A stretch of DNA of 64,000 nt from Streptantibioticus_C sp963761325 (GCA_963761325.1 CAVXGZ010000006.1:1-64000), one strand, 5' to 3'; positions 24,509 to 34,077 are shown, numbered from the stretch's first letter. The notes: generated by a model from the letters alone, not told the origin. Program-made: numbers and translations.

Positions 24509-26241
24509 TGGCGGTTGCCGCGCCGGTCGGGGGCGGCGGGGTCTTCACCGTGCGGCCCGAGGAGTTGTACGCCGCCTCCGGCCGGGTCGCGGGAGACCAG
24601 AGCGGCTACGACCGCCACGCGGCCCGGCTCGTCCACGACCTCGGCGGATACCGGCAGTTGGCCGGCAAGGGCGACGGTCCCGACGCGTTCGCGGCGGCGT
24701 ACGCGAAGGTCGCCGGGCGGTTCCTGGAGGTGTGGGCGGCCAGCGTGGTGAGCGTGGGCGGCGCGGCCACCGGGCTCACGGTCACCGCGAACAACTACGC
24801 GGCCGCCGACTGGCACAGCAACCCCACGCCGCAGGGCCCGCCGCCGGCCCACGCGCTCCCCCGGGTCATCGAACACCCGCCGCACTACGGCACGGTGGCC
24901 GACCTGAGGTACCACGGCACCGGGCAGGACTCCGACAACCCGGTCGTCCGCTGGATCGGGCGGTTCCCCGACTGGCTCAGCGGCGCGATGCGGGACGCCG
25001 TCGAACAGGGCCTGCGGCTGGGCCGGACGTACGACATCACGCCGAGCGCGGCGGCCCGCAAGGACGACGTGCGCACGGTCGCCGGCCACTGGTCGGCGGC
25101 CGGCCGCGCGGCGACGACGGCGGCCGACGGGTTCGCCGCGATCGTCGAGAGCATCACGGACGACGGCAACAGCGAGTGGCAGAAGGCGATGAACGCCTTC
25201 TGCCAGACCATCTGGGGCACCAGCGCCTGGGGCAGGCAGCGCGAGGGGCTCGAGTGGGGCACCGACACCGCCTCGGCCGACCGACGGCCCATCACCACCG
25301 TCCTGGGCACGACGGCCGCCGCGATCTCCACCGCGCTGGAACGCCTGCTGGCCGCCGCCGAGCACGTCACCGACTTCGCCGAGCACGCCGCGCTCAAGGC
25401 CGCGGAGGCGATGGCCGACGACTTCTTCAAGAACCTCGACAACCCCCTCGACGACTTCCTCAAGACGCTCACCGCGGAGAGTGTCGTCGGCCTCACCGCC
25501 GGGCTCATCGCCTCCTTCCGCTCCCACCTGGACTACGACGGCGTCAACCACGCCGTCGACACGTTCGACTCCACCGTCCACGACCTCGCCAGCTCCCTCC
25601 TCGACCACCTCCCCGCCCTCGACGAGGCCCGCCTCAGCGCCCCCACGTTCCGCACCGAGGACGCGCGAGCCGAGGCGTTCGGCGTGAGATCGCTGGAGAG
25701 CTTCCGGCACACGCACCCCCACACGAAGCCCGGTGACACCGACAAGGGCGTGTACCGCGTCGATCTCGCCGCGGACGAGGGCATGGACAACGCGCACACG
25801 CTGGACAAGCACGTGGGGAAGACCGACGCGCAACTGGCTCAACGGCTCCGCGACCAGCAGGGCCCCAACGCGCGTCCGACGGCCGCATGGCCGCTGGGCA
25901 AGCCGGCGATCAACTCCGCTTCGAGCTTCGCCGACGTCGAGAAGGCGCAGGACCTCACCCAGTACAACATCGACCAGAACTCGGGCAGGATCACCGACTG
26001 GCTCAAGGGCCCGCCGAAGCCCGAACCCGGTAAGAACGAGGACTTCTCGTCGTATGCCCCTGGGAACAGCTACAGCGGTTACAGCGTGACCAAGCAGCCC
26101 AACACGGTCAACGGCGGATTCAAGGCGGACGGGATGAACGCCCGTTCCATACCGGTGAGGGGAATCAAGACCGTTCTGCGCTACGACCCGCGGCTCGACC
26201 CGCCCTTCGTGGTGCTGACCTCGATGCCCTACGCCGAGTAA
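24508..26241 (+). CDS. type VII secretion effector with C-terminal RNase A-like toxin domain
   Basis: 577 aa. Residues 1-110 form a WXG100/PPE-like helical region suited to pairing with the preceding WXG100 protein. Residues 110-420 are mostly helical spacer (WQKAMNAFCQTIW, AAAEHVTDFAEHAAL). Residues about 425-577 match the RNase A-like toxin domain known from CdiA C-termini: His435 and Lys438 in LDKHVGKTD, the ASSFADVEKAQ segment, NIDQNSGRITDWL and a final strand with Thr571 in VVLTSMP. Those residues fit the catalytic His and Thr of that fold. No signal peptide is seen. It probably cleaves RNA in competitor cells. Confidence 0.88.
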   Translation: MAVAAPVGGGGVFTVRPEELYAASGRVAGDQSGYDRHAARLVHDLGGYRQLAGKGDGPDAFAAAYAKVAGRFLEVWAASVVSVGGAATGLTVTANNYAAADWHSNPTPQGPPPAHALPRVIEHPPHYGTVADLRYHGTGQDSDNPVVRWIGRFPDWLSGAMRDAVEQGLRLGRTYDITPSAAARKDDVRTVAGHWSAAGRAATTAADGFAAIVESITDDGNSEWQKAMNAFCQTIWGTSAWGRQREGLEWGTDTASADRRPITTVLGTTAAAISTALERLLAAAEHVTDFAEHAALKAAEAMADDFFKNLDNPLDDFLKTLTAESVVGLTAGLIASFRSHLDYDGVNHAVDTFDSTVHDLASSLLDHLPALDEARLSAPTFRTEDARAEAFGVRSLESFRHTHPHTKPGDTDKGVYRVDLAADEGMDNAHTLDKHVGKTDAQLAQRLRDQQGPNARPTAAWPLGKPAINSASSFADVEKAQDLTQYNIDQNSGRITDWLKGPPKPEPGKNEDFSSYAPGNSYSGYSVTKQPNTVNGGFKADGMNARSIPVRGIKTVLRYDPRLDPPFVVLTSMPYAE

Positions 26242-26253
26242 GGATCGGACGAG

Positions 26254-26820
26254 ATGGAATCCGTGGACCAGCCCGCCTGGGAGGCCGCCGTGCGGCGGAT
26301 CTTCGAGGACAAGTACTCCTTCGTGGCGACCGGACCGCGCACGCGGCAGGAGTGGTCGCACGACGTGCTCGCCGTCATGTGCCGCGAGGCCGGCGACCCG
26401 CGCGGCTGGCTGACGCTGGACTGGGACGAGTCGGTGGCCGGCCCCGGGACGGAGAATCCCATGCTGCCCTTCACGAACGTACGGGCGCCGGCCATGCGGA
26501 ACACGCTGTGGGAAATCGCCCCGGGCTCGGCCCGGCAACTGCTGGTGGCCATGATGGACGACGCGTGCGATGTCCGCGGTCTCTACCGATTCGAAGAGGA
26601 ACGCGACGAACTCCTCGCGAACGCCGACACGATCCTGGCACGCTACGGACCCGACATCACCTGCTACACCAACCTTTCGAAGGCCCAGGTCGACAGGGAA
26701 CTCGACGTCTTCGCCGGCTCCGTCGGCTGGCACTCGTTCACCGACTACACCGGCGACTTCGGCCTCGTCGTCGTCTCGCCCGGCGAAGTCGGCGTCTTCT
26801 GGTCCTTCTGGCCCGACTAG
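26254..26820 (+). CDS. putative immunity protein for the RNase A-like toxin
   Basis: 188 aa from an ATG at 26254, 12 bp after the toxin stop, with AAGGA upstream. No family is recognised with confidence. It is soluble and acidic, with many Trp and aromatic residues (PRGWLTLDWDE, TLWEIAPGS, WHSFTDYTG, GVFWSFWPD), and no membrane segment. Placement straight after a polymorphic toxin, in the same operon, is the normal place for the cognate immunity gene; the function is inferred from that. Codon usage is slightly less GC-rich than its neighbours, as expected for an accessory gene. Confidence 0.75.
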   Translation: MESVDQPAWEAAVRRIFEDKYSFVATGPRTRQEWSHDVLAVMCREAGDPRGWLTLDWDESVAGPGTENPMLPFTNVRAPAMRNTLWEIAPGSARQLLVAMMDDACDVRGLYRFEEERDELLANADTILARYGPDITCYTNLSKAQVDRELDVFAGSVGWHSFTDYTGDFGLVVVSPGEVGVFWSFWPD

Positions 26821-26834
26821 GAGAGCAGGAAAGG

Positions 26835-26918
26835 ATGGAGGTCGATCCGCCGGCGCCGTACTCGGTGGCCGGGTGGCTGGCGGCGCTGCCGGCCGGGCTG
26901 GCGGCGGACCGCGGCTGA
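26835..26918 (+). other. 27-codon ORF after the immunity gene, possible remnant
   Basis: ATG at 26835 with AGGAAAGG just upstream, ending TGA at 26918. The peptide starts MEVDPPAPYSVAGWLAALP. It may be the truncated beginning of a lost gene or a chance frame; nothing in it is recognised. Confidence 0.3.
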
Positions 26919-26934
26919 CGGGGGCGCGGCGGCG

Positions 26935-28089
26935 CTACCGGGCGAAGGGGCCGGTCGGGCCGAAGGCGAGGTGGGCGAAGCGGGCGCCCATGCGGCGGTA
27001 GGCGGCGGCGTCCGGGTGGAGGCCGTCGGCGAGGGAGCCGGTCTCGTCGGGGCCGAGGAGGGCGCGGCCGTCGAGGTGGTGCAGGTGCGGGTCGGTCGCG
27101 GAGCGCTCCCGCACGATGCGGGCGAGTTCGTCGCGGATGACGGTGAGGGTGAGCGCGCCGAGCGGCACGTCGTCCGGGTCGCCGAGCGCGACGAGCCGGC
27201 CGGCGTCGTCGTTGCCGGTCGGGCCGGGCGCGCTCTCGGCGGCCGGGCAGCTGACCGGGGAGACCACGAGCAGCGGGGTCTCCGGGTGGCCCTCGCGCAC
27301 GGTGTCGAGGAAGCCGTGCACCGCCGGGCCGAACGAACGCAGCCGGAACGCGGCGGTGTTGACGATGTTGATGCCGATCTTGAGGCTGATCAGGTCGGCC
27401 GGCAGGTCGCGCAGGGTGCGGGCGACGAACGGGTCGAGCATGGAGTTGCCGGCCAGGCTGACGTTGGTCACCTCGACGCCGGCCGCGCGGGCGGCGACCA
27501 CCGGCCAGGTGCCGGTGGGCCGGTCGGCCTCGGCGCAGTGGCTGATGGAGCTGCCGTGGTGCACCCAGCGCCGGCGGCCGTGCGGCGCGGCCGGCTCCAC
27601 GGGGGCGTCGGCGCGCAGCGCGACCAGCTCGCACGGGGTCTGCTGCGGCAGCCACAGCTCGATGTCCTTGACGCCCGCCGGCAGCCCGTCGAAGCGCACG
27701 GTGCCCGGCTCGCCCTCCTCCAGCCGGCCGCCGAGCCGGATGTCGTCCATCCACAGCGCGTTGCCGATCGGCGCGTCCGCCCGGCCGGCCAGCTCCCCGT
27801 CGACCACCAGGTCCACGCTGCCGGTCGCCACCTCGTCCGGGCGGTCGGTCACCCGCCAGACGGTGGTGAGGAGTTCGAGCTCCAGCGCGGTCGCCGCGGT
27901 GCGCAGCACCAGCCGCACGCCGGACGGCATCATGGCCACCCCGTCCAGGAACGGGCCGGGCGACTGCGCGGCGGTCCAGGCGGGCAGCCGGCGCGGCAGG
28001 ATGCCCGCGACGGTGCGTTCGAGGTGGAGGGCGCCGCGGATCTCCACCGGGCCACCGGTCAACGGGACATCGCGCATCGGGGCGGACAT
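26935..28089 (-). CDS. SGNH/GDSL hydrolase (esterase/lipase type)
   Basis: 384 aa from an ATG at 28089 with GGAGG 10 nt upstream. An N-terminal beta-sandwich-like region (about 1-165) is followed by the SGNH hydrolase domain. Block I Ser is in HHGSSISHC, block II/III Gly and Asn in VSLAGNSMLDP, and block V Asp and His in LADGLHPDA. The two-domain layout resembles carbohydrate esterase family 2-like or acyl-esterases of Streptomyces. No signal peptide, so probably cytoplasmic. It is downstream of aspS but separated from it by two hairpins. Confidence 0.9.
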   Translation of the reverse strand: MSAPMRDVPLTGGPVEIRGALHLERTVAGILPRRLPAWTAAQSPGPFLDGVAMMPSGVRLVLRTAATALELELLTTVWRVTDRPDEVATGSVDLVVDGELAGRADAPIGNALWMDDIRLGGRLEEGEPGTVRFDGLPAGVKDIELWLPQQTPCELVALRADAPVEPAAPHGRRRWVHHGSSISHCAEADRPTGTWPVVAARAAGVEVTNVSLAGNSMLDPFVARTLRDLPADLISLKIGINIVNTAAFRLRSFGPAVHGFLDTVREGHPETPLLVVSPVSCPAAESAPGPTGNDDAGRLVALGDPDDVPLGALTLTVIRDELARIVRERSATDPHLHHLDGRALLGPDETGSLADGLHPDAAAYRRMGARFAHLAFGPTGPFAR

Positions 28090-28114
28090 CGCGGGGCTAC
28101 CTCCGAAAGGCGAA

Positions 28115-28146
28115 GGGCCCCGGGTGCTCGGCGGCTCCCGGGGCCC
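28115..28146 (-). terminator. terminator hairpin downstream of aspS (distal)
   Basis: GGGCCCCGGG pairs perfectly with CCCGGGGCCC (10 bp, 12-nt loop). On the minus strand it is followed by TTCGCCTTTC, a weak T-rich run. Confidence 0.65.
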
Positions 28147-28157
28147 GTGCGGCGCCG

Positions 28158-28180
28158 GGACGCCCGAGGTTCGGGCGTCC
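28158..28180 (-). terminator. terminator hairpin downstream of aspS (proximal)
   Basis: GGACGCCCGA pairs perfectly with TCGGGCGTCC (10 bp) around a 3-nt loop, 16 bp after the aspS stop. With the distal hairpin it makes a double stop. Confidence 0.65.
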
Positions 28181-28195
28181 GGTGCGCGGGACGTG

Positions 28196-29968
28196 CTACT
28201 TGGCGGGCTTGGCGGCCGGCTTGCGGACGCTCAGGTGCAGCTCGCGCAGCCGTGCCTCGTCCACCTCGCTGGGCGCGCCCATGAGCAGGTCCTGCGCGGT
28301 CTGGTTGAGCGGGAAGGCGATCGTCTCGCGGATGTTGGGCTCGTCGGCGAGCAGCATCACGATGCGGTCCACGCCCGGGGCGATGCCACCGTGCGGGGGG
28401 GCGCCGAAGTGGAAGGCGCGCAGCATGCCGCCGAACTCCTTCTCCACGGTCTCGCGCGAGTACCCGGCGATCTCGAACGCCTTGTACATCACGTCGGGTT
28501 CGTGGTTGCGGATCGCGCCGGAGGACAGCTCGACGCCGTTGCAGACGATGTCGTACTGCCAGGCCAGGATGTCCAGCGGGTCCTTGGTCTCCAGCGCTTC
28601 GAGCCCGCCCTGCGGCATGGAGAACGGGTTGTGGCTGAACTCGACCTGGCCGGTGTCCTCGTTCTTCTCGAACATCGGGAAGTCGACGATCCAGCAGAAG
28701 CGGAAGACGTTCTCCTCGAAGTGGCCGGCCCGCTTGGCGGCCTCGACGCGGACCGCGCCCATGATCTTGGAGACCTCGTCGAACTCGCCGGCGCCGAAGA
28801 AGATCGCGTGGCCCGGCCGGGCGTCGAGCGCGCCGAGCAGCGCCTTGACGTCCTCCTCGGTGAGGAACTTGGCGATCGGGCCGGTCAGCGCGCCCTCCTC
28901 GCCGACCCGCACCCAGGCCAGGCCCTTGGCGCCCTGCTCGACCGCGAACTCGCCGAGCTGGTCGAAGAACTTGCGGGGCTGCTCCGCGGTGTCCGGCACG
29001 GCGAGCGCGCGCACGTGCTTGCCGGCGAACGCCTTGAAGCCGGAGTCGGCGAACACGTCCGTGACGTCGGTCAGTTCGAGCTTGGCGCGCAGATCCGGCT
29101 TGTCGGAGCCGTACTTGAGCATCGACTCGCGGAACGGGATGCGCGGGAACGGCGAGGTGACGTGGCGCCCGTTGCCGAACTCCTCGAACAGGTCGGTCAT
29201 CACCTTCTCGATGACGCCGAAGACGTCCTCCTGCTCGACGAAGCTCATCTCGACGTCGAGCTGGTAGAACTCGCCGGGCGAGCGGTCCGCGCGGGAGTCC
29301 TCGTCGCGGAAGCACGGCGCGATCTGGAAGTAGCGGTCGAAGCCGGCGATCATCAGCAGCTGCTTGAACTGCTGGGGGGCCTGCGGCAGCGCGTAGAACC
29401 TGCCGGCGTGCACCCGGGAGGGGACCAGGAAGTCGCGGGCGCCCTCGGGCGAGGTGGCCGACAGGATCGGGGTGGCCATCTCGTTGAAGCCCTGCTCGGT
29501 CATCCGCCGCCGGATGGAGCTGATGACGGCCGAGCGCAGCATGATGTTGCGGTGCATGCGCTGGCGGCGCAGGTCGAGGAAGCGGTTGGTGAGCCGGGAC
29601 TCCTCGTTGGCGTTGTCCTCCGGGAAGACCGGGAAGGGCAGCGGGTCGGCGGCGCCCAGCACCTCGATCGCGGTGACCTCGACCTCGATGCCGCCGGTGG
29701 GCAGCTCGGGGTTGACGTTCTCCTCGCTGCGGGCCAGCACCAGGCCGTCCACCCGCAGCACGGACTCCTTGGACTGCCGCTCCAGCGCCTCGTAGGCCGG
29801 GGTGTCGGGCCGGGCGACCAGCTGGACCACGCCGTAGTGGTCGCGCAGATCGACGAAGAGGATGCCGCCCAGATTACGCCGGTTGTGCAGCCAGCCCGAC
29901 AGGCGCACGGTGGCGCCGACGTCGGCGGCACGCAGCGCGCCGCAGGTGTGGGAACGGTACCGATGCAT
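28196..29968 (-). CDS. aspS: aspartyl-tRNA synthetase, bacterial type
   Basis: 590 aa from an ATG at 29968 (MHRYRSHTCG); the frame runs on upstream but the anticodon-binding domain starts here. An OB-fold (1-110) is followed by class II motifs: motif 2 with CFRDEDSRADRSPGEFYQLDVE, the bacterial GAD insertion (about 290-420), and motif 3 GIAPGVDRIVMLL. Whether it is discriminating or also charges tRNA-Asn cannot be settled from sequence alone. Divergent from the PAS-GAF-PP2C gene. Confidence 0.97.
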   Translation of the reverse strand: MHRYRSHTCGALRAADVGATVRLSGWLHNRRNLGGILFVDLRDHYGVVQLVARPDTPAYEALERQSKESVLRVDGLVLARSEENVNPELPTGGIEVEVTAIEVLGAADPLPFPVFPEDNANEESRLTNRFLDLRRQRMHRNIMLRSAVISSIRRRMTEQGFNEMATPILSATSPEGARDFLVPSRVHAGRFYALPQAPQQFKQLLMIAGFDRYFQIAPCFRDEDSRADRSPGEFYQLDVEMSFVEQEDVFGVIEKVMTDLFEEFGNGRHVTSPFPRIPFRESMLKYGSDKPDLRAKLELTDVTDVFADSGFKAFAGKHVRALAVPDTAEQPRKFFDQLGEFAVEQGAKGLAWVRVGEEGALTGPIAKFLTEEDVKALLGALDARPGHAIFFGAGEFDEVSKIMGAVRVEAAKRAGHFEENVFRFCWIVDFPMFEKNEDTGQVEFSHNPFSMPQGGLEALETKDPLDILAWQYDIVCNGVELSSGAIRNHEPDVMYKAFEIAGYSRETVEKEFGGMLRAFHFGAPPHGGIAPGVDRIVMLLADEPNIRETIAFPLNQTAQDLLMGAPSEVDEARLRELHLSVRKPAAKPAK

Positions 29969-30170
29969 CGTCCATCCAATTTGTCGGTCGTTTGCCGGAT
30001 CACGGCGGGATGCCTGGAGGTGGGCTCGCCCCAAGCTCCCGCAAGGGTACCGTCCCGCTCCCGGCCGCCTCTTGGCATATACACCTCCACGCCGGTGGAT
30101 CATGAACGCGGGGTGCCGGGCCGCCGTACAAAGGGACATATCAGACCATGGCTCATTACAGTGGGGTGCG

Positions 30171-32279
30171 ATGTACACGGATGGCGCCACCCTGCCGCTC
30201 CGGGCCGAGGACGTACTGGCGACCATCGGCACCGGCCTGTGGCGTTGGGACAACGCGCTCGGCACCGTGACCGTCGACGGCGGGGCGGCAGCGCTGCTCG
30301 GCCTGCCCGCCCGCCCCGGCACGCTGCGCTCCTCCGTGGTCCGCGCCTGCCTGCAGCCCGAGGACTACGTGGACCTCAGCGCGGCGGTCTCGCTCGGCCT
30401 GGCCGAGCACACGGTCGCCGAGGCCCGGATGCGGGTGGTGGGCGGCGACGGCGGCGTGCTGCGGCTGCTGCACACCCGGCTGGGCTGGCTGCCCCCGGTG
30501 GACGGCGGCGGCCCCTCGGTCGCGCACGGCACCCTGGTGGAGGTACCGCAGGCCGGGCTGCCGCGCCGGGCGGCACCGGACGGCGGGCGGCGGGCCCGGG
30601 AGGCGTTCCTGCTGGACGCCGGGCGGGCGCTCGCCGAGGCGGGCGGCACGGCCGAGGTGCTGCGGGTGGCGGCCTCGCTGTCCATGCCGGGCTTCTCGCC
30701 GGAGGGCCAGGCGGTCTTCGAGGCGGCGGGCGACCGGCTGCGGATGATCGGGCAGCACGGCTACCAGGAGGGGGTGGAGCGCCCGTTCCTGGAGATGCCG
30801 CTGGAGACCCACTACCCGGCCGCCGTGGTGACCCGCACCGGCCGGGCGCTCTACCTGCCCACCGAGGACGCCTACCGGGAGCGCTTCCCCGCCTTCTGGC
30901 CGTACATCGAACCGCTGGGCCGCTCGGCCTGGGCGTTCCTGCCGCTGGTGGTGTCCGGCCGGACGATCGGCGCGTGGCTGGCCTCGTTCGCCGGGCCGGT
31001 GGAGTTCACGCCGGACGAGCGCTGGGTGCTCACCACGATCGCCCGGATGCTCGCCCAGGCGCTGTCCCGCGCCCACCTTCAGGAGTCCGAGCGCGAGCTG
31101 TCCGACGGGCTGCAGCGCACCATGCTGCCCACCCACCGGCGGGAGATCGCCGGCCTGACGCTCGCCGCCCGGTACGTGCCCACCGGCGGCGGCCTGCAGG
31201 TCGGCGGCGACTGGTACGACGTGATCGAGCTGCCCGGCGGCCGCACCGCGCTGGTGATCGGCGACGTCCAGGGCCACGACGTGCGGGCCGCCGGGCTGAT
31301 GGGCCAGCTGCGGATCGCGCTGCGCGCCTACGCGGCCGAGGGCCACCGCCCGGACGCGGTGCTCTCCCGGGCCTCCTGGTTCCTGGCCGGGCTCGCCGCC
31401 GGCGACGACGGCGCCGGAGCCGACCCGCGGTTCGCCACCTGCCTGTACCTGGAGGTGGATCCGGCCGACGGCACACTGACCGTCGCGCGGGCCGGCCATC
31501 CGGATCCGGCGGTCCGGCTCGGCGACGGCACCACGATCGTCCGCCACACCCCGGGCGGCCCGCCGCTGGGCGTGGACCCGGAGGCCGACTATCCGACGGC
31601 CGCCCTGACGCTGGCCGCCGGCGAGGTGCTGCTGGTGTGCACCGACGGCCTCATCGAGACCGGCGGCCACGACCTGGACACCGGCTGGCAGCGCCTGCTG
31701 GACGTGCTGCGCGACGGTCCGGCCGAAGACCTCGAAGCGCTCGCCGACGCGCTGGTCGGCGCGGTGCACGGCCCGGTCTCGCACCACACCGCCGGCCCGC
31801 TCGCCGACCGGCGCGAGGACGACGTCGCGCTGATGCTGCTGCGCCGCGCCGGGGCACGCGACGACCCGGCCTTCCCGCCGCGCCGCACGGTGCTGGCGAT
31901 CGGCCAGGACGAGCCGCGGAAGATCCGCGAGGCCCGCGACGAGGTCCGCGCGGTCCTGCACGACTGGGCCGACGCCGAGCAGGTGGACTCCGCCGCCCTG
32001 CTGGTCTCCGAGGTGCTCACCAACGTCCTGGTGCACACCGAGGGCGACGCGCTGCTCAGCGTCGAGGTGCTCGGCCGGCCCGGCGGACGGCGGCTGCGGG
32101 TCGAGGTGGCCGACACCAGCGACGGCATGCCGCACCTTCGCCACCCCGGCGAACTGGCCTCCTCCGGTCGCGGCCTGCTCCTCCTGGCCGAACTCGCCGC
32201 CGCCTGGGGCGTCGAGCCACGCGGCCACAACAAGTCCACCTGGTTCGAACTACGCGAGTCCACCCCGTCAGCGGGCTGA
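30171..32279 (+). CDS. PAS-GAF-PP2C-HATPase fusion regulator
   Basis: 702 aa from an ATG at 30171 with GGGG in the ribosome site position. Order of domains: PAS-like (about 12-115), GAF (about 145-300), SpoIIE-type PP2C (about 320-560) and a C-terminal HATPase_c_2 (about 575-700). The PP2C metal motifs are complete: GGDWYDV near 346, IGDVQGHD near 363, CTDGLIETGG near 492 and EDDVALMLL near 554. The ATPase has VSEVLTNVLVHTEG and SSGRGLLLLAELA. It can thus act both as phosphatase and as anti-sigma kinase, as in many Streptomyces stress regulators. Probably cytoplasmic; the stimulus is unknown. Confidence 0.93.
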   Translation: MYTDGATLPLRAEDVLATIGTGLWRWDNALGTVTVDGGAAALLGLPARPGTLRSSVVRACLQPEDYVDLSAAVSLGLAEHTVAEARMRVVGGDGGVLRLLHTRLGWLPPVDGGGPSVAHGTLVEVPQAGLPRRAAPDGGRRAREAFLLDAGRALAEAGGTAEVLRVAASLSMPGFSPEGQAVFEAAGDRLRMIGQHGYQEGVERPFLEMPLETHYPAAVVTRTGRALYLPTEDAYRERFPAFWPYIEPLGRSAWAFLPLVVSGRTIGAWLASFAGPVEFTPDERWVLTTIARMLAQALSRAHLQESERELSDGLQRTMLPTHRREIAGLTLAARYVPTGGGLQVGGDWYDVIELPGGRTALVIGDVQGHDVRAAGLMGQLRIALRAYAAEGHRPDAVLSRASWFLAGLAAGDDGAGADPRFATCLYLEVDPADGTLTVARAGHPDPAVRLGDGTTIVRHTPGGPPLGVDPEADYPTAALTLAAGEVLLVCTDGLIETGGHDLDTGWQRLLDVLRDGPAEDLEALADALVGAVHGPVSHHTAGPLADRREDDVALMLLRRAGARDDPAFPPRRTVLAIGQDEPRKIREARDEVRAVLHDWADAEQVDSAALLVSEVLTNVLVHTEGDALLSVEVLGRPGGRRLRVEVADTSDGMPHLRHPGELASSGRGLLLLAELAAAWGVEPRGHNKSTWFELRESTPSAG

Positions 32280-32313
32280 GGTGGAGGGTCCGGCGGCTGC
32301 GGCCCGGCCGGGG

Positions 32314-33270
32314 TCAGTGCTCGGCGCCGGCCGGGACCGTGCCCAGACGGCCCGCCTGGAAGTCCTCGAAGGCCTGGGCGAGTTCGACGTGGGAGTTCAT
32401 GACGAACGGGCCGTAGTGGAACATCGGCTCGCGGATCGGCAGGCCGCCGAGCAGCACGACCTCCAGGTTGGAGCTGCGGGAGTCCTGGACCGGGTCGGCG
32501 GTGACGGTGAGCGCGTCGCCGCGTCCGAAGACCACCGTGCGGCCCATCCGGAACGGGCGTGCGTCCGGGCCCGCGGTGCCGCTGCCGGCCAGTCCGTAGG
32601 CGAGCGCGTTGAAGTCGGAGCGCCAGGGCAGCGTGACGGAGGCGCCCGGGTTCACCGAGAGGTGGACCATGGTGATCGGCGTGTGGGTTGCGCCGGGGCC
32701 GCGGTGGCCGCCGATGTCGCCGGCGATCAGCCGCAGCAGCGCGCCGCCGTCCTCGGAGGCGAGCAGCTTCACGCTTCCGCCGCGGATGTCCTGGTACTTG
32801 GGGGCGATCATCTTCGACTCGCGGGGCAGGTTGACCCACAGCTGCAGCCCGTGGAACAGGCCGCCGCTGGCCACCAGCGACTCCGGCGGCGTCTCGATGT
32901 GCAGCAGCCCGGAGCCGGCGGTCATCCACTGGGTGTCGCCGTCGGTGATGACGCCGCCGCCGCCGTGCGAGTCCTGGTGCACGAAGGTGCCGTCGATGAT
33001 GTACGTGACGGTCTCGAAGCCGCGGTGCGGGTGCCACGGCGTGCCCTTGGGCTCGCCGGCCTGGTAGTCCACCTCACCCATCTGGTCCATCATGATGAAC
33101 GGGTCGAGGTGCCGGTAGTCGATGCCGGCGAACGCCCGCCGCACCGGGAACCCCTCACCCTCCAAGCCGCTCGGAGCGGTGCTCACGCCGAGCACCGGAC
33201 GCGCCGCGGCCTGCGCCGGAGCCGCCACACGCGGCAGGCTCAGCGGATTGTCAACAGTCACAGCTGGCAC
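32314..33270 (-). CDS. pirin family protein
   Basis: 318 aa from a GTG at 33270 with GAGGAGG 5 nt upstream. Bicupin fold. The metal site of the N-terminal cupin is visible: HPHRGFETVTYI (two His), then HQDSHGG and the late HIETPP. Pirins are iron-binding, may act as redox co-regulators, and some have quercetinase activity. Length is typical of actinobacterial pirins. Cytoplasmic, monocistronic. Confidence 0.93.
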   Translation of the reverse strand: MPAVTVDNPLSLPRVAAPAQAAARPVLGVSTAPSGLEGEGFPVRRAFAGIDYRHLDPFIMMDQMGEVDYQAGEPKGTPWHPHRGFETVTYIIDGTFVHQDSHGGGGVITDGDTQWMTAGSGLLHIETPPESLVASGGLFHGLQLWVNLPRESKMIAPKYQDIRGGSVKLLASEDGGALLRLIAGDIGGHRGPGATHTPITMVHLSVNPGASVTLPWRSDFNALAYGLAGSGTAGPDARPFRMGRTVVFGRGDALTVTADPVQDSRSSNLEVVLLGGLPIREPMFHYGPFVMNSHVELAQAFEDFQAGRLGTVPAGAEH

Positions 33271-33471
33271 GACGACCTCCTCGTCCGGGTCACCGTGATC
33301 GGGCACCACGGCGACGACTTACTTGAACGCTAAACAACAAGGAGAGTCCAGGGTATTCCCGACCGCGGCGCGCGGGGACCCGGCGGGGGAAACCGGCAAG
33401 AATCCGGCAGAAGCCGAGCGAAGGAGGCGGCGGGCGGGCCCGGGCGCGCTATGGGAGGCGGCGGCCCGGCG

Positions 33472-34077
33472 TCAGAGGCGTTCGCCCGCGGTCACCGGCG
33501 CGGCGATCGCGTTGTGCCGCGGGGCGAGCGGGCACTGCCAGGCCGGGTCGTAGCGGCAGGAGGGGTGGTAGAGGAAGTTGAGGTCGGCCACCAGGGTGTC
33601 GCCGGCGCCGCCGAGGTCGGCGCCCTTGGCGGTGTCGAGCAGGTAGCGCCCGCCGCCGTAGCTGCCGGCGCCCGCGGTGCCGTCCCGCAGCGGCAGGAAC
33701 AGGCCGCCGCCGTACTGCCGCAGCCACCACACGCCGACCTCGGCGCCGACCGGCTCCGGCAGTGCGACCCGGCCGGCCAGCCGCAGCGCGGTCGTGCCGT
33801 CGCCGTCGGTGGGCAGCGCGATCTGGGCCGGCTCGCCGGGCGGCAGCAGCGGCAGTTCGAAGCGGAGCGCGGGGTCGTAGGGCCAGTAGGGCAGCCCGCC
33901 CGCGCGCAGCGGATCGCCGGGCGGCAGCGGGGACTGCGGATGGGTGCGCAGCAGCCGGTCGCGCCCGGCCCGCCACAGCGCGTGGCCGCCGGCCGGGTCG
34001 GGCTCGGCGCGCACGGTCGCGTACAGCTCGGCGATCCGGCGCCGCCAGTCGGCGAGTTGGAGCTCGGCGGGGGTCAC
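33472..34077 (-). CDS. DUF1684 domain protein
   Basis: 201 aa from a GTG at 34077, 1 bp after the stop of the SseB-like gene, so the pair is an operon. DUF1684 marks are FLYHPSCRYDPAWQCPLAP near the C-terminus and the PYDPALRFELPL segment. The family is common in actinobacteria and its function is unknown. Two Cys and one His in the final block may bind metal. No signal peptide. Confidence 0.9.
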   Translation of the reverse strand: MTPAELQLADWRRRIAELYATVRAEPDPAGGHALWRAGRDRLLRTHPQSPLPPGDPLRAGGLPYWPYDPALRFELPLLPPGEPAQIALPTDGDGTTALRLAGRVALPEPVGAEVGVWWLRQYGGGLFLPLRDGTAGAGSYGGGRYLLDTAKGADLGGAGDTLVADLNFLYHPSCRYDPAWQCPLAPRHNAIAAPVTAGERL

